Shown: positions 1-9,643 of the stretch, piece by piece
Numbering within the stretch: the first letter of the stretch is position 1
Layout: each line of letters starts with the position of its first letter
Assembly (NCBI RefSeq): GCF_002105155.1
Contig: NW_019029060.1
Span: forward strand, 32,538-96,537
DNA length: 64,000 bases
Source of the DNA: Lobosporangium transversale
Taxonomy: Eukaryota; Mortierellomycota; Mortierellomycetes; Mortierellales; Mortierellaceae
Reading direction: 5' to 3'
The notes under the pieces: generated by a model
The model's input: the letters and a program-made list of their open reading frames with translations, nothing else
The model's database searches: none
Told to the model about the DNA's origin: nothing
Translations under genes and position numbers: made by a program

Positions 1-3000
1 GGGCGGATGAATGTAAACACTTCACAAACGTGTCGAGTTGAGCATGCTCGTGCGTTTGTACACTGACCCCCTCCTGGAGCGCCAGTATGCATACTTAGCG
101 GGTTCTGGGTGGTGTGAATACGTTGTAGTCATACGCTGAGACACATACACGCTTCTTTGGACCGCTGGCGGAAGAGGTGCAAACACTTCACAAATGCGTC
201 GAGTTGAGCATGCTCGTGCGTTTGTACACTGACCCCCTCCTGGAGCGCCAGTATGCATACTTAGCGGGTTCTGGGTGGTGTGAATACGTTGTAGTCATAC
301 GCTGAGACACATACACGCTTCTTTGGACCGCTGGCGGAAGAGGTGCAAACACTTCACAAATGCGTCGAGTTGAGCATGCTCGTGCGTTTGTACACTGACC
401 CCCTCCTGGAGCGCCAGTATGCATACTTAGCGAGTTCTGGATTGTCTGAATACGTTTTAGCCATGGGCTGAGATCCATAAAGGCTTCATTAGACTTCCCG
501 ACCACCCCATTAACTGTGGCGGACGAGGGGCAAACACTTTTTTTTATTTTTTTACAAGTCCAAACAAAATAACAAAACACTTCCCCAAACGCGTCCAGGT
601 GAGTATAGGGCCTCGTGGGCGGATGAATGTAAACACTTCACAAACGTGTCGAGTTGAGCATGCTCGTGCGTTTGTACACTGACCCCCTCCTGGAGCGCCA
701 GTATGCATACTTAGCGGGTTCTGGGTGGTGTGAATACGTTGTAGTCATACGCTGAGACACATACACGCTTCTTTGGACCGCTGGCGGAAGAGGTGCAAAC
801 ACTTCACAAATGCGTCGAGTTGAGCATGCTCGTGCGTTTGTACACTGACCCCCTCCTGGAGCGCCAGTATGCATACTTAGCGGGTTCTGGGTGGTGTGAA
901 TACGTTGTAGTCATACGCTGAGACACATACACGCTTCTTTGGACCGCTGGCGGAAGAGGTGCAAACACTTCACAAATGCGTCGAGTTGAGCATGCTCGTG
1001 CGTTTGTACACTGACCCCCTCCTGGAGCGCCAGTATGCATACTTAGCGAGTTCTGGATTGTCTGAATACGTTTTAGCCATGGGCTGAGATCCATAAAGGC
1101 TTCATTAGACTTCCCGACCACCCCATTAACTGTGGCGGACGAGGGGCAAACACTTTTTTTTATTTTTTTACAAGTCCAAACAAAATAACAAAACACTTCC
1201 CCAAACGCGTCCAGGTGAGTATAGGGCCTCGTGGGCGGATGAATGTAAACACTTCACAAACGTGTCGAGTTGAGCATGCTCGTGCGTTTGTACACTGACC
1301 CCCTCCTGGAGCGCCAGTATGCATACTTAGCGGGTTCTGGGTGGTGTGAATACGTTGTAGTCATACGCTGAGACACATACACGCTTCTTTGGACCGCTGG
1401 CGGAAGAGGTGCAAACACTTCACAAATGCGTCGAGTTGAGCATGCTCGTGCGTTTGTACACTGACCCCCTCCTGGAGCGCCAGTATGCATACTTAGCGGG
1501 TTCTGGGTGGTGTGAATACGTTGTAGTCATACGCTGAGACACATACACGCTTCTTTGGACCGCTGGCGGAAGAGGTGCAAACACTTCACAAATGCGTCGA
1601 GTTGAGCATGCTCGTGCGTTTGTACACTGACCCCCTCCTGGAGCGCCAGTATGCATACTTAGCGAGTTCTGGATTGTCTGAATACGTTTTAGCCATGGGC
1701 TGAGATCCATAAAGGCTTCATTAGACTTCCCGACCACCCCATTAACTGTGGCGGACGAGGGGCAAACACTTTTTTTTATTTTTTTACAAGTCCAAACAAA
1801 ATAACAAAACACTTCCCCAAACGCGTCCAGGTGAGTATAGGGCCTCGTGGGCGGATGAATGTAAACACTTCACAAACGTGTCGAGTTGAGCATGCTCGTG
1901 CGTTTGTACACTGACCCCCTCCTGGAGCGCCAGTATGCATACTTAGCGGGTTCTGGGTGGTGTGAATACGTTGTAGTCATACGCTGAGACACATACACGC
2001 TTCTTTGGACCGCTGGCGGAAGAGGTGCAAACACTTCACAAATGCGTCGAGTTGAGCATGCTCGTGCGTTTGTACACTGACCCCCTCCTGGAGCGCCAGT
2101 ATGCATACTTAGCGGGTTCTGGGTGGTGTGAATACGTTGTAGTCATACGCTGAGACACATACACGCTTCTTTGGACCGCTGGCGGAAGAGGTGCAAACAC
2201 TTCACAAATGCGTCGAGTTGAGCATGCTCGTGCGTTTGTACACTGACCCCCTCCTGGAGCGCCAGTATGCATACTTAGCGAGTTCTGGATTGTCTGAATA
2301 CGTTTTAGCCATGGGCTGAGATCCATAAAGGCTTCATTAGACTTCCCGACCACCCCATTAACTGTGGCGGACGAGGGGCAAACACTTTTTTTATTTTTTT
2401 ACAAGTCCAAACAAAATAACAAAACACTTCCCAAACGCGTCCAGGTGAGTATAGGGCCTCGTGGCGGATGAATGTAAACACTTCACAAACGGTCGAGTTG
2501 AGCATGCTCGTGCGTTTGTACACTGACCCCCTCCTGGAGCGCCAGTATGCATACTTAGCGAGTTCTGGATTGTCTGAATACGTTTTAGCCATGGGCTGAG
2601 ATCCATAAAGGCTTCATTAGACTTCCCGACCACCCCATTAACTGTGGCGGACGAGGGGCAAACACTTTTTTTTATTTTTTTACAAGTCCAAACAAAATAA
2701 CAAAACACTTCCCCAAACGCGTCCAGGTGAGTATAGGGCCTCGTGGGCGGATGAATGTAAACACTTCACAAACGTGTCGAGTTGAGCATGCTCGTGCGTT
2801 TGTACACTGACCCCCTCCTGGAGCGCCAGTATGCATACTTAGCGGGTTCTGGGTGGTGTGAATACGTTGTAGTCATACGCTGAGACACATACACGCTTCT
2901 TTGGACCGCTGGCGGAAGAGGTGCAAACACTTCACAAATGCGTCGAGTTGAGCATGCTCGTGCGTTTGTACACTGACCCCCTCCTGGAGCGCCAGTATGC

Positions 3001-4304
3001 ATACTTAGCGAGTTCTGGATTGTCTGAATACGTTTTAGCCATGGGCTGAGATCCATAAAGGCTTCATTAGACTTCCCGACCACCCCATTAACTGTGGCGG
3101 ACGAGGGGCAAACACTTTTTTTTATTTTTTTACAAGTCCAAACAAAATAACAAAACACTTCCCCAAACGCGTCCAGGTGAGTATAGGGCCTCGTGGGCGG
3201 ATGAATGTAAACACTTCACAAACGTGTCGAGTTGAGCATGCTCGTGCGTTTGTACACTGACCCCCTCCTGGAGCGCCAGTATGCATACTTAGCGGGTTCT
3301 GGGTGGTGTGAATACGTTGTAGTCATACGCTGAGACACATACACGCTTCTTTGGACCGCTGGCGGAAGAGGTGCAAACACTTCACAAATGCGTCGAGTTG
3401 AGCATGCTCGTGCGTTTGTACACTGACCCCCTCCTGGAGCGCCAGTATGCATACTTAGCGGGTTCTGGGTGGTGTGAATACGTTGTAGTCATACGCTGAG
3501 ACACATACACGCTTCTTTGGACCGCTGGCGGAAGAGGTGCAAACACTTCACAAATGCGTCGAGTTGAGCATGCTCGTGCGTTTGTACACTGACCCCCTCC
3601 TGGAGCGCCAGTATGCATACTTAGCGAGTTCTGGATTGTCTGAATACGTTTTAGCCATGGGCTGAGATCCATAAAGGCTTCATTAGACTTCCCGACCACC
3701 CCATTAACTGTGGCGGACGAGGGGCAAACACTTTTTTTTATTTTTTTACAAGTCCAAACAAAATAACAAAACACTTCCCCAAACGCGTCCAGGTGAGTAT
3801 AGGGCCTCGTGGGCGGATGAATGTAAACACTTCACAAACGTGTCGAGTTGAGCATGCTCGTGCGTTTGTACACTGACCCCCTCCTGGAGCGCCAGTATGC
3901 ATACTTAGCGGGTTCTGGGTGGTGTGAATACGTTGTAGTCATACGCTGAGACACATACACGCTTCTTTGGACCGCTGGCGGAAGAGGTGCAAACACTTCA
4001 CAAATGCGTCGAGTTGAGCATGCTCGTGCGTTTGTACACTGACCCCCTCCTGGAGCGCCAGTATGCATACTTAGCGAGTTCTGGATTGTCTGAATACGTT
4101 TTAGCCATGGGCTGAGATCCATAAAGGCTTCATTAGACTTCCCGACCACCCCATTAACTGTGGCGGACGAGGGGCAAACACTTTTTTTTATTTTTTTACA
4201 AGTCCAAACAAAATAACAAAACACTTCCCCAAACGCGTCCAGGTGAGTATAGGGCCTCGTGGGCGGATGAATGTAAACACTTCACAAACGTGTCGAGTTG
4301 AGCA
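1..4304. repeat. Satellite array with 616-bp higher-order repeat
   Basis: Tandem array built from a 166-bp monomer. The standard higher-order unit is A (166) + B (166) + C (284) = 616 bp, seen at 20-635, 636-1251, 1252-1867 and, with small deletions, 1868-2480. Variant units follow: C alone at 2481-2763, A+C (450 bp) at 2764-3213, A+B+C at 3214-3829 and A+C at 3830-4279, then a fragment cut off at 4304. C shares its first half with A and B, then diverges into an AT-rich tail with T-runs. Each monomer carries the perfect palindromes GAGCATGCTC and GTATGCATAC. Open minus-strand frames through the array are by-products of the repeat: 166 is not a multiple of 3, and no protein family is recognisable. 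A subtelomeric or pericentromeric satellite is possible, but no telomeric repeat is seen. Confidence 0.95.
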
Positions 4305-5760
4305 CAGTGCTCCTAATCGGTACATTCGATTCAATACACCTTCGAACCGAAATTGAATTGACCAAGGTAAGGTTCATATCGAATCGAAACCGAATGAATA
4401 TATATTGTCGAAACCGAATCGAATGTGTCGAATATTCGATGCATTCGGTAAACCGAATCATTCGGTGCCTCGATTGTACCGATTCAATTCATTTGATATA
4501 CCGAGTCATTCGGTACATTGATAAACCGATTAAAATTTTTATAAATTTTTTCTCACGGCACTCTTAATCAAAATGTGGATTTTAATCGTGGATTAAGAAA
4601 AATATTACCATGAAGATAAGGTTAAAACACATGTTTATAGAAAATAAAGCCTAACAACGAGTGCGAGATATCTGGTGCGTTATACTTAAATACTCAACTG
4701 CGGCATCAGGACAACAAATGTGTTTGCATTCGCTTCAGTTCGCCTCATTTCCTTTCCTTTTCCTTTTTTTTTTTTTTTTTCTCTCTTTTCCTTTTCATGC
4801 ATTATCTCAATTCAGCCCAAAACATCTCTTAAAATGAGTAAACGACGTCGTCGAATTATCGAGGAGGAAGAAGAAGAAGTATATATTGAATACATTTGCC
4901 ATATTACTTTGTATTAAGAAAAGAAGGAAAAAATTTAACCTTAATGTTTAAATTAATACCTCCATTGCAATTTTATCATACATGAACTTAAGGTTTATGA
5001 CGTTGGTAACACTTCTATGTCTGCCAGCTTTGACGCACCTGACAACGATATGGATATGGAGAGCGTGATGAGCGGCAGCGTGATGAATGAGAGCTTAGTG
5101 ACGAGGAACGTGGGAAGCTCCAGCGTGGCAAGCAGCACGGCGATCAATGGAAGCTGGGCGTGGTCACTGAAGAACAAGTGGGCCGAGCGTGTTAAAACTA
5201 AGAGTGGCTCTGGTATGCGCTGCTGTTACCCTAGCTGCGGGAAAACCTTTGGTTCATCGAATATGTCAACTTCAGGGGTCATCCAGCATCTGTGGCGAGT
5301 ACATCGCATCACTAAAGATAGCAATGCCAATGATGGCAGTCTCTCCAAGCACAAGGCCCGATGGACAAGATGCTTAATTCATTTTCTCAGCCAAAAGTAT
5401 TTGACCCTACGAGATTTGACGAATTGCTTGTCCGATTCGTTATCACAACAAAACAGCCATTTACGATTGTCAAAAGCACTGCTCTCCAGGAGCTTCTAGT
5501 CCATGCTACAATGGCTACAGCATCTCAAGTAAAGCTACCGTCTGATGACACCATGGCAACCAAGGTAAAACTATTATTACTATGATTATGATTATTATTA
5601 TTATTATTATTACTCTTCAATTATTATTTTTTTTTTATAGCAAACATCAGCCAAACACTGACAAAAAGATGGATTAAAAATAGGCTAAGCTAAAATACCA
5701 ATACATGGAGCATCAAGTCATAAGCTTATTTGAGGATATTAACAAGGTATCACTGACCGT
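4305..5760 (+). mobile_element. hAT transposon, 5' part (copy 1)
   Basis: Begins exactly where the satellite stops, with the hAT-type terminus CAGTGCTCCTAATCGGT. The first 487 bp match 13106-13592 with one or very few differences. The subterminal 250 bp is crowded with CCGAAT/ATTCGG-type hexamers in both orientations, as expected of transposase-binding sites. The 8 bases before it (GTTGAGCA, 4297-4304) are the left target-site candidate. The element encodes the BED-finger N-terminal half of a transposase. It is cut off near 5760, where a Tc1-like sequence on the other strand begins, so no 3' terminus remains. Confidence 0.8.
4834..5760 (+). pseudogene. hAT transposase N-terminal half, broken
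   Basis: Likely exon 1 is 4834-4878, starting M-S-K-R-R-R-R and ending in a Glu run. A GT/AG intron (4879-4992) joins it in frame to an exon beginning at 4993. That exon has a BED-type zinc finger between about 5215 and 5310 (C-x4-C, then H-x4-H around QHLWRVH). The frame breaks near 5356, where one G seems to be missing. It continues one frame over as a hAT-like segment (DKMLNSFSQPKVFDPTRFDE), followed by an apparent second intron at about 5562-5640. Near 5740 the residues resemble the hAT core start (VSLTVDG). The catalytic core and C-terminal dimerisation region are missing, so this copy cannot be functional. Confidence 0.7.
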
Positions 5761-6513
5761 TGATGGCTGAGTAGTTTGATGTAAAGTTGTGCGTCCATAT
5801 TATTGTCAATCTTTGCAATGTATCCAGGCCCGTACCATGAGAAACATGGCCACACTTTAAGATTACCACCCACAAACTTGACAGTGCCATGCACCGACCC
5901 GCCGGAGTGTCGTCCCAGATCCACTGTACGCCATCAGAACAGATTCGGTTTATTTTCGATTCATCTGACCAAATAACCTTTTTCCAATCTTCCAGAGTCC
6001 ATTCCTTATACTTGTTGAGAAAATGCAAACGGGCTTTAATATGTCTTCGCCGTAGAGCTGGCCTACGTACACGCCTCTTTGCTGTCAATCCTAACTCCTT
6101 GAGCCGTCGTCTAACGGTGGTCTCAGAAACAGCCGCTGGTATGAGCTGGTTGGCTCTGACGGTGGCCTCAACTGCAGATTTGAGTGTACCTCGTTTCATG
6201 TTCACCTTAAGTTACTGCATGATATCTCTAGGCACTTTCCTTGGTCGACCGCCTTTATTGACTGGCATATACTCTTTATTCTTTGCATAGATCTTGTTGG
6301 CCGTCCATTGTGATATACCGACACTAGCAGCAGCTTCTCTAGCAGTGCTCCTATTCGGTTTAAAATTTTGTCAATTGATATTTATTTTTTTAATCTGAAA
6401 CATCATAATTGACAAAATTTTAAACCGAATAAGGAGCACTGTTCTCTAGTAGATATGCCTGCCATCATTAACCTCCTGGCTTCGTTGACTTTCCTTTGTG
6501 GAGTGGGTCTCAT
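5760..6513 (-). pseudogene. Tc1-like transposase remnant split by a MITE
   Basis: Reading on the minus strand from the Met at 6513, the N-terminus M-R-P-T-P-Q-R-K runs into a helix-turn-helix region. It is split after S-T-R-E by the MITE at 6343-6441, then resumes and shows the GRPRKVPRD motif near 6235. An in-frame TAA lies just before 6205. After that come 140 residues with a Tc1 DNA-binding second half and the first catalytic Asp (WSDESKINR). The protein ends abruptly before the second Asp, near the hAT junction at about 5760. It is broken by a stop, an insertion and a truncation. Confidence 0.8.
6343..6441. mobile_element. 99-bp hAT-type MITE with perfect 8-bp TSD
   Basis: Terminal inverted repeats of about 34 bp start CAGTGCTCCTATTCGG on the left, with one extra T on the right arm. 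They enclose a short AT-rich loop. The flanks 6335-6342 and 6442-6449 are both TTCTCTAG, a perfect 8-bp target-site duplication typical of hAT elements. The first 11 bases equal the termini of the hAT copies at 4305 and 13106, which suggests that family could mobilise it. It sits inside the Tc1-like remnant and so arrived later. Confidence 0.93.
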
Positions 6514-6830
6514 ATTCTGTGAAGGTGTAGTTAAGAGAGAGTTAAGCAAGTGTTCATAAAGGAAAGAGAGAAAGTCCTTCTTTTATTTGCATTTAATGAC
6601 GACCAGATGTTGTCATGGGCAATATTTGAGACCACATGCAAAACTGAAAGAGAGACCTGCATGAACAAAAAAGTCATTAACTTTCTAAATGAGACAAGCT
6701 ACTGCCACAGCGCATAACTATGACGTAGAAGAAGACAGGAGCTTTATTAAACCAAAGTGTGAGTGGTGTATGCATATACGGTTTCTAGGAATGAGAAAAA
6801 GAAATGGGACATGGGAATGGAAATATTGTA
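6514..6830. other. Unassigned spacer with a dispersed-repeat fragment
   Basis: No coding region is recognised. 6757-6826 (ATGCATATACGGTTTCTAGG and surroundings) is similar to 16040-16110, directly right of the other intact Tc1 copy, so it marks a dispersed repeat of unknown type. Confidence 0.4.
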
Positions 6831-8433
6831 TAGTGCGTGCCAAAACTGATGCAATAAATTGCATTTTTCAACATTCATTCCTCATTCTCCTTCTTCCTCT
6901 TTATGATCTTCCCTGCCACCACCGTTTCTCATTCTCATTTGTCTCACCTCCATGGAGTCTCATCGTCATCGCCATCAGTGGCCTAATTAGCATTTAATTG
7001 CAATTTGCTTTCAGCATCTCATTGCATCTATTATGGCAATTAACAACTTCTTGTTTTTATTTATTCCTGTTACTTCTCCTTTCCCCTAACGATGTTCCCT
7101 CCTTTAGCCTTATATAACTCCCTCATCCTCTTCGGCATACCGCAGTATAGTTTGTGTAAGAATTCAGGAGGGATATGTGTCCATACGTCTTGGACTCTCT
7201 CCCAGAGATCCTCCATATTCTTTGCCTTGTCTGGATAATGATCCAACTGCACCTTCATGTATACCCATATGTTTTCTATTGGGTTGATGTCAGGAGAGTT
7301 TGCTGGCCATTCCATGAGAGGTATCTTAGACTTTTGGATATAGGTCATTGCTATTCTTCCGGTATGAATCCTAGCATTGTCCTGCTGAAATATAAATTTG
7401 TCCTTATCCATCAAGTAGTAATCCCTGGACTTAAAGATATAATCCTTGAGAACGTCGACGTATGTTACCGAATCCACCTTCTCTTGGAGCCAGCAGCCAT
7501 CGCCTGGTCCGTAGTAAGTTATACAACCCCAGAACATCATTTTCCCTCCGCCACCTTGCCTTGTCTTTTTGATATGATGTGCTCGTAGAGTTTTATCCCA
7601 TCGATGCTTGTAGTAGTACTTTCTTCCGCAGGACCCAACTCTGCTAAAGATGGTCTCATCTGAGAACATGACGTTCTTCCAGTCTTCTAGAGTCCAGTCC
7701 AAGTGATCCTTTGCAAAATTATATCGAGCATAGATTTGCTTCTTCGTCAGATCAGGCTGCTTCTGTTTTACATATGCCCCCATATCATCCTGCATAAGGA
7801 ACCTCCTGATGCTCGATTTACTAACCTGCACTCCTTCCCTCAATTGAACAAGTTGTTGGCCATCTTTTAGGGTCTCCAATACACCCATGTCAAAAAATCT
7901 TGATAAAAGCTGTTTCGTTTTCTTAGTAACTTTGCAGGGTCGGCCCCCTCTCAGCACTGGAATACTTTCTTTGCCTCTTTTCCTAATCCTTTGAGCTGAG
8001 GTAACAGATATCCCTAAACTCTTTGACACTTCTCTGGAAGACTTTCCCTGATGAAGTAGAGCAGTTGCATTTTGGATAGTTGATTTGGATAATGATTTCA
8101 TGTTATGATAAAGATATGGCAGATATGTAGAGTGTCGCTTGGTGTATCAGTGGTGATGGTGCTATAAAGAAAGAATAAAGAATAAGAAAGAAGTAAGGGA
8201 TGGACAAACCTGACATGTACTTTTTACCAAAACTGATGCAATGAGACATGACTATACAAATGGCGATTATTCGCTAATTGCGTCATTGATGAGAACAGCG
8301 ATGACAGTCTACGAAGGTGAGACAAATGAGAATGAGAAGCGGTGATGGTAGGGAAGATCATTAGAAAGGAAAAGGAGAATGAGGAATGAATGTTAAAAAA
8401 TGCAAATTATTGCATCAGTTTTGGCACGCACCA
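6831..8433 (-). mobile_element. Intact 1603-bp Tc1-like element (copy 1)
   Basis: Bounded by TA on both sides (6829-6830 and 8434-8435). Termini read TAGTGCGTGCCAAAACTGATG and, on the opposite strand, TGGTGCGTGCCAAAACTGATG. The inverted terminal regions stay similar for about 200 bp. Inside the transposase 5' arm the 16-mer CCAAAACTGATGCAAT recurs in inverted orientation (ATTGCATCAGTTTTGG). Length and transposase equal those of the copy at 14412-16014. It interrupts a Gypsy-type LTR at its right end. Confidence 0.93.
7070..8101 (-). CDS. Tc1-like transposase, intact (343 aa)
   Basis: Uninterrupted reading frame for a cut-and-paste transposase that would act in the nucleus on its own terminal repeats. 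The N-terminus carries a helix-turn-helix DNA-binding region (about residues 1-60, including SSREVSKSLGISVTSAQRI) with a GRPCKV hook near 53. The DDE core shows Asp in FSDETIF (about residue 148), Asp in FQQDNARIH (about 240) and Glu in DINPIENIW. There are 34 residues between the second Asp and the Glu, the standard Tc1 DD34E spacing. The protein is identical, residue for residue, to that encoded at 14744-15775. This implies a very recent duplication, gene conversion or assembly duplication. No intron is needed. Confidence 0.93.
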   Translation of the reverse strand: MKSLSKSTIQNATALLHQGKSSREVSKSLGISVTSAQRIRKRGKESIPVLRGGRPCKVTKKTKQLLSRFFDMGVLETLKDGQQLVQLREGVQVSKSSIRRFLMQDDMGAYVKQKQPDLTKKQIYARYNFAKDHLDWTLEDWKNVMFSDETIFSRVGSCGRKYYYKHRWDKTLRAHHIKKTRQGGGGKMMFWGCITYYGPGDGCWLQEKVDSVTYVDVLKDYIFKSRDYYLMDKDKFIFQQDNARIHTGRIAMTYIQKSKIPLMEWPANSPDINPIENIWVYMKVQLDHYPDKAKNMEDLWERVQDVWTHIPPEFLHKLYCGMPKRMRELYKAKGGNIVRGKEK

Positions 8434-8637
8434 TAAATAGTAACAATCAAAGTTGATCTTAGGTGGAATCGAAGGTCAAAGGATACTTTATTTGGCTATA
8501 ACGTAGTGGACTATTTATACTGATAATTGATAGGGTTGGGGCTTGGTGTCTTGGCACTTGGGCTTGGCGTCTTGGCGCCTGGGGTGCGCGTGATAGTTGA
8601 GCCCTCCTCAAAGGTTTGAGTTCAGTATTGTATAACA
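8434..8637 (-). mobile_element. Probable Gypsy LTR, truncated
   Basis: On the minus strand the segment opens with TGTTATAC at 8637. It contains TATA-like GTATAAATAG (8520-8511) and an AATAAA at 8492-8487, the usual order of promoter and poly(A) signals in an LTR. It lies downstream of the integrase on the same strand once the inserted Tc1 element is ignored, so it is read as the 3' LTR. Its far end is interrupted by the Tc1 element ending at 8433. No second LTR is present in the window for comparison. Confidence 0.45.
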
Positions 8638-8848
8638 CGTTTGCATCCTTCCCGTCGAAAATGAAGGAGATCATAAATCGAAGAAGAAAAGAGAAAAAAA
8701 AAATTGATGGAGATAAAGGAAACGAAGAGAAGAGAGGAGAAATAAATAAAATAATAAATAAAAAAAAATTGATGTGGTGATGTCTGATTGGTTAAAATTA
8801 CCGGTCATGCGGTTCATGCAGATCATGTGGATGAGGATGGGTGAATGA

Positions 8849-9643
8849 ATGGCGATGGAGTTGGTGAGTTCATGTTGCATTCTTTCCTCATTCCTCTTTG
8901 CTTATTTCAAAAAAAAGAAAAAAGTCTCCATGATGTCTTCACGCAAGGCTTCTCATCCAATGCCACCGCGTAAAGGTCGTGCTCCTTCTGGTGGCGTGTT
9001 TTCTGAAGTTGTATTGACACAGCGGTCGGCGGTACCAAGCTCCCAGGGTTCTTCAGATGACCCTGACGCCACACAGCCTTATTCTGTGCCTCAGGAGGAA
9101 GAGCTAGATACGAGGTTGGAATTGTCTCCACGTCTTTCACCTGTAATCTTGGGGCGGATGCTACCGAAGGAGGAGTATCCTGAGGTGGGCGATTCGCCAA
9201 CTGTGAGGGAAGCCAGAGATCATGTGGAGTCGAGTACTTCAGCGACGTCGGGAGTGGAGGGGGCTGGGGTCCGTTTGGCTTCTGTAAGTTCGACGAGTGA
9301 CAATGCACAGTGGGAAGCTGTTGATGGAGAGGATGGTCCTGAGGAGCCGGAGAGGCGACGGAAGGGGAGTCGTCATGAGGGACCGAGGCTTTCAATGATA
9401 AGAGAGTGTTCTTCGCTGATAGCGTTTGAGTTTCGTGCATTGCAGACCCAGGATGTGAGTGTAGAAGAGCGAGCACGGGAACGTCGTCGATTGATGGAGG
9501 AAATGGCGGTTGTTACCATGCTGGAGTGGGCAGAGAAGGGAGGTAAAAAGAAGAGAGGAAGAGAGGAAAGGAGATACAGTGGCTTCCAATATTGTCCAAG
9601 TGTTTCATTCTTCCAAAGGAAAACTATAAGTGTTCGACAGTGA
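8849..9643 (+). CDS. ORF antisense to a Gypsy relic, function unknown
   Basis: Open frame on the plus strand between the integrase (minus) and the putative 3' LTR (minus). The Met at 8931 or 8934 starts a more convincing protein (M-M-S-S-R-K-A-S-H). The 27 residues before it are a hydrophobic-then-Lys stretch and may be untranslated. The product is low-complexity and polar, with an acidic middle and a basic, possibly nuclear-localising C-terminus (GGKKKRGREERR). I recognise no domain: no zinc knuckle, protease or RT motif. The final 22 codons come from a Tc1 insertion at TA 9575-9576. Before insertion the frame would have read AGA TAG TAA, two stops, giving a 242-codon ORF from 8849 or about 214-215 residues from the internal Mets. 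The opposite strand is also open for 189 codons, so coding is not certain. Confidence 0.4.
   Translation: MAMELVSSCCILSSFLFAYFKKKKKVSMMSSRKASHPMPPRKGRAPSGGVFSEVVLTQRSAVPSSQGSSDDPDATQPYSVPQEEELDTRLELSPRLSPVILGRMLPKEEYPEVGDSPTVREARDHVESSTSATSGVEGAGVRLASVSSTSDNAQWEAVDGEDGPEEPERRRKGSRHEGPRLSMIRECSSLIAFEFRALQTQDVSVEERARERRRLMEEMAVVTMLEWAEKGGKKKRGREERRYSGFQYCPSVSFFQRKTISVRQ

Noticed and set aside
22-4224. Series of 78-130 codon minus-strand ORFs across the satellite
   Set aside because: They recur with the repeat, begin and end at repeat-determined positions, shift frame between monomers and match no family. They are by-products of a tandem array.
1-4304. CRISPR-like or telomeric array
   Set aside because: Units are 166-616 bp without unique spacers, and no short telomeric repeat (TTAGGG type) is present.
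7175-7588. 137-codon ORF on the opposite strand of the Tc1 transposase (also 15257-15670)
   Set aside because: Exact antisense shadow of a conserved catalytic domain.
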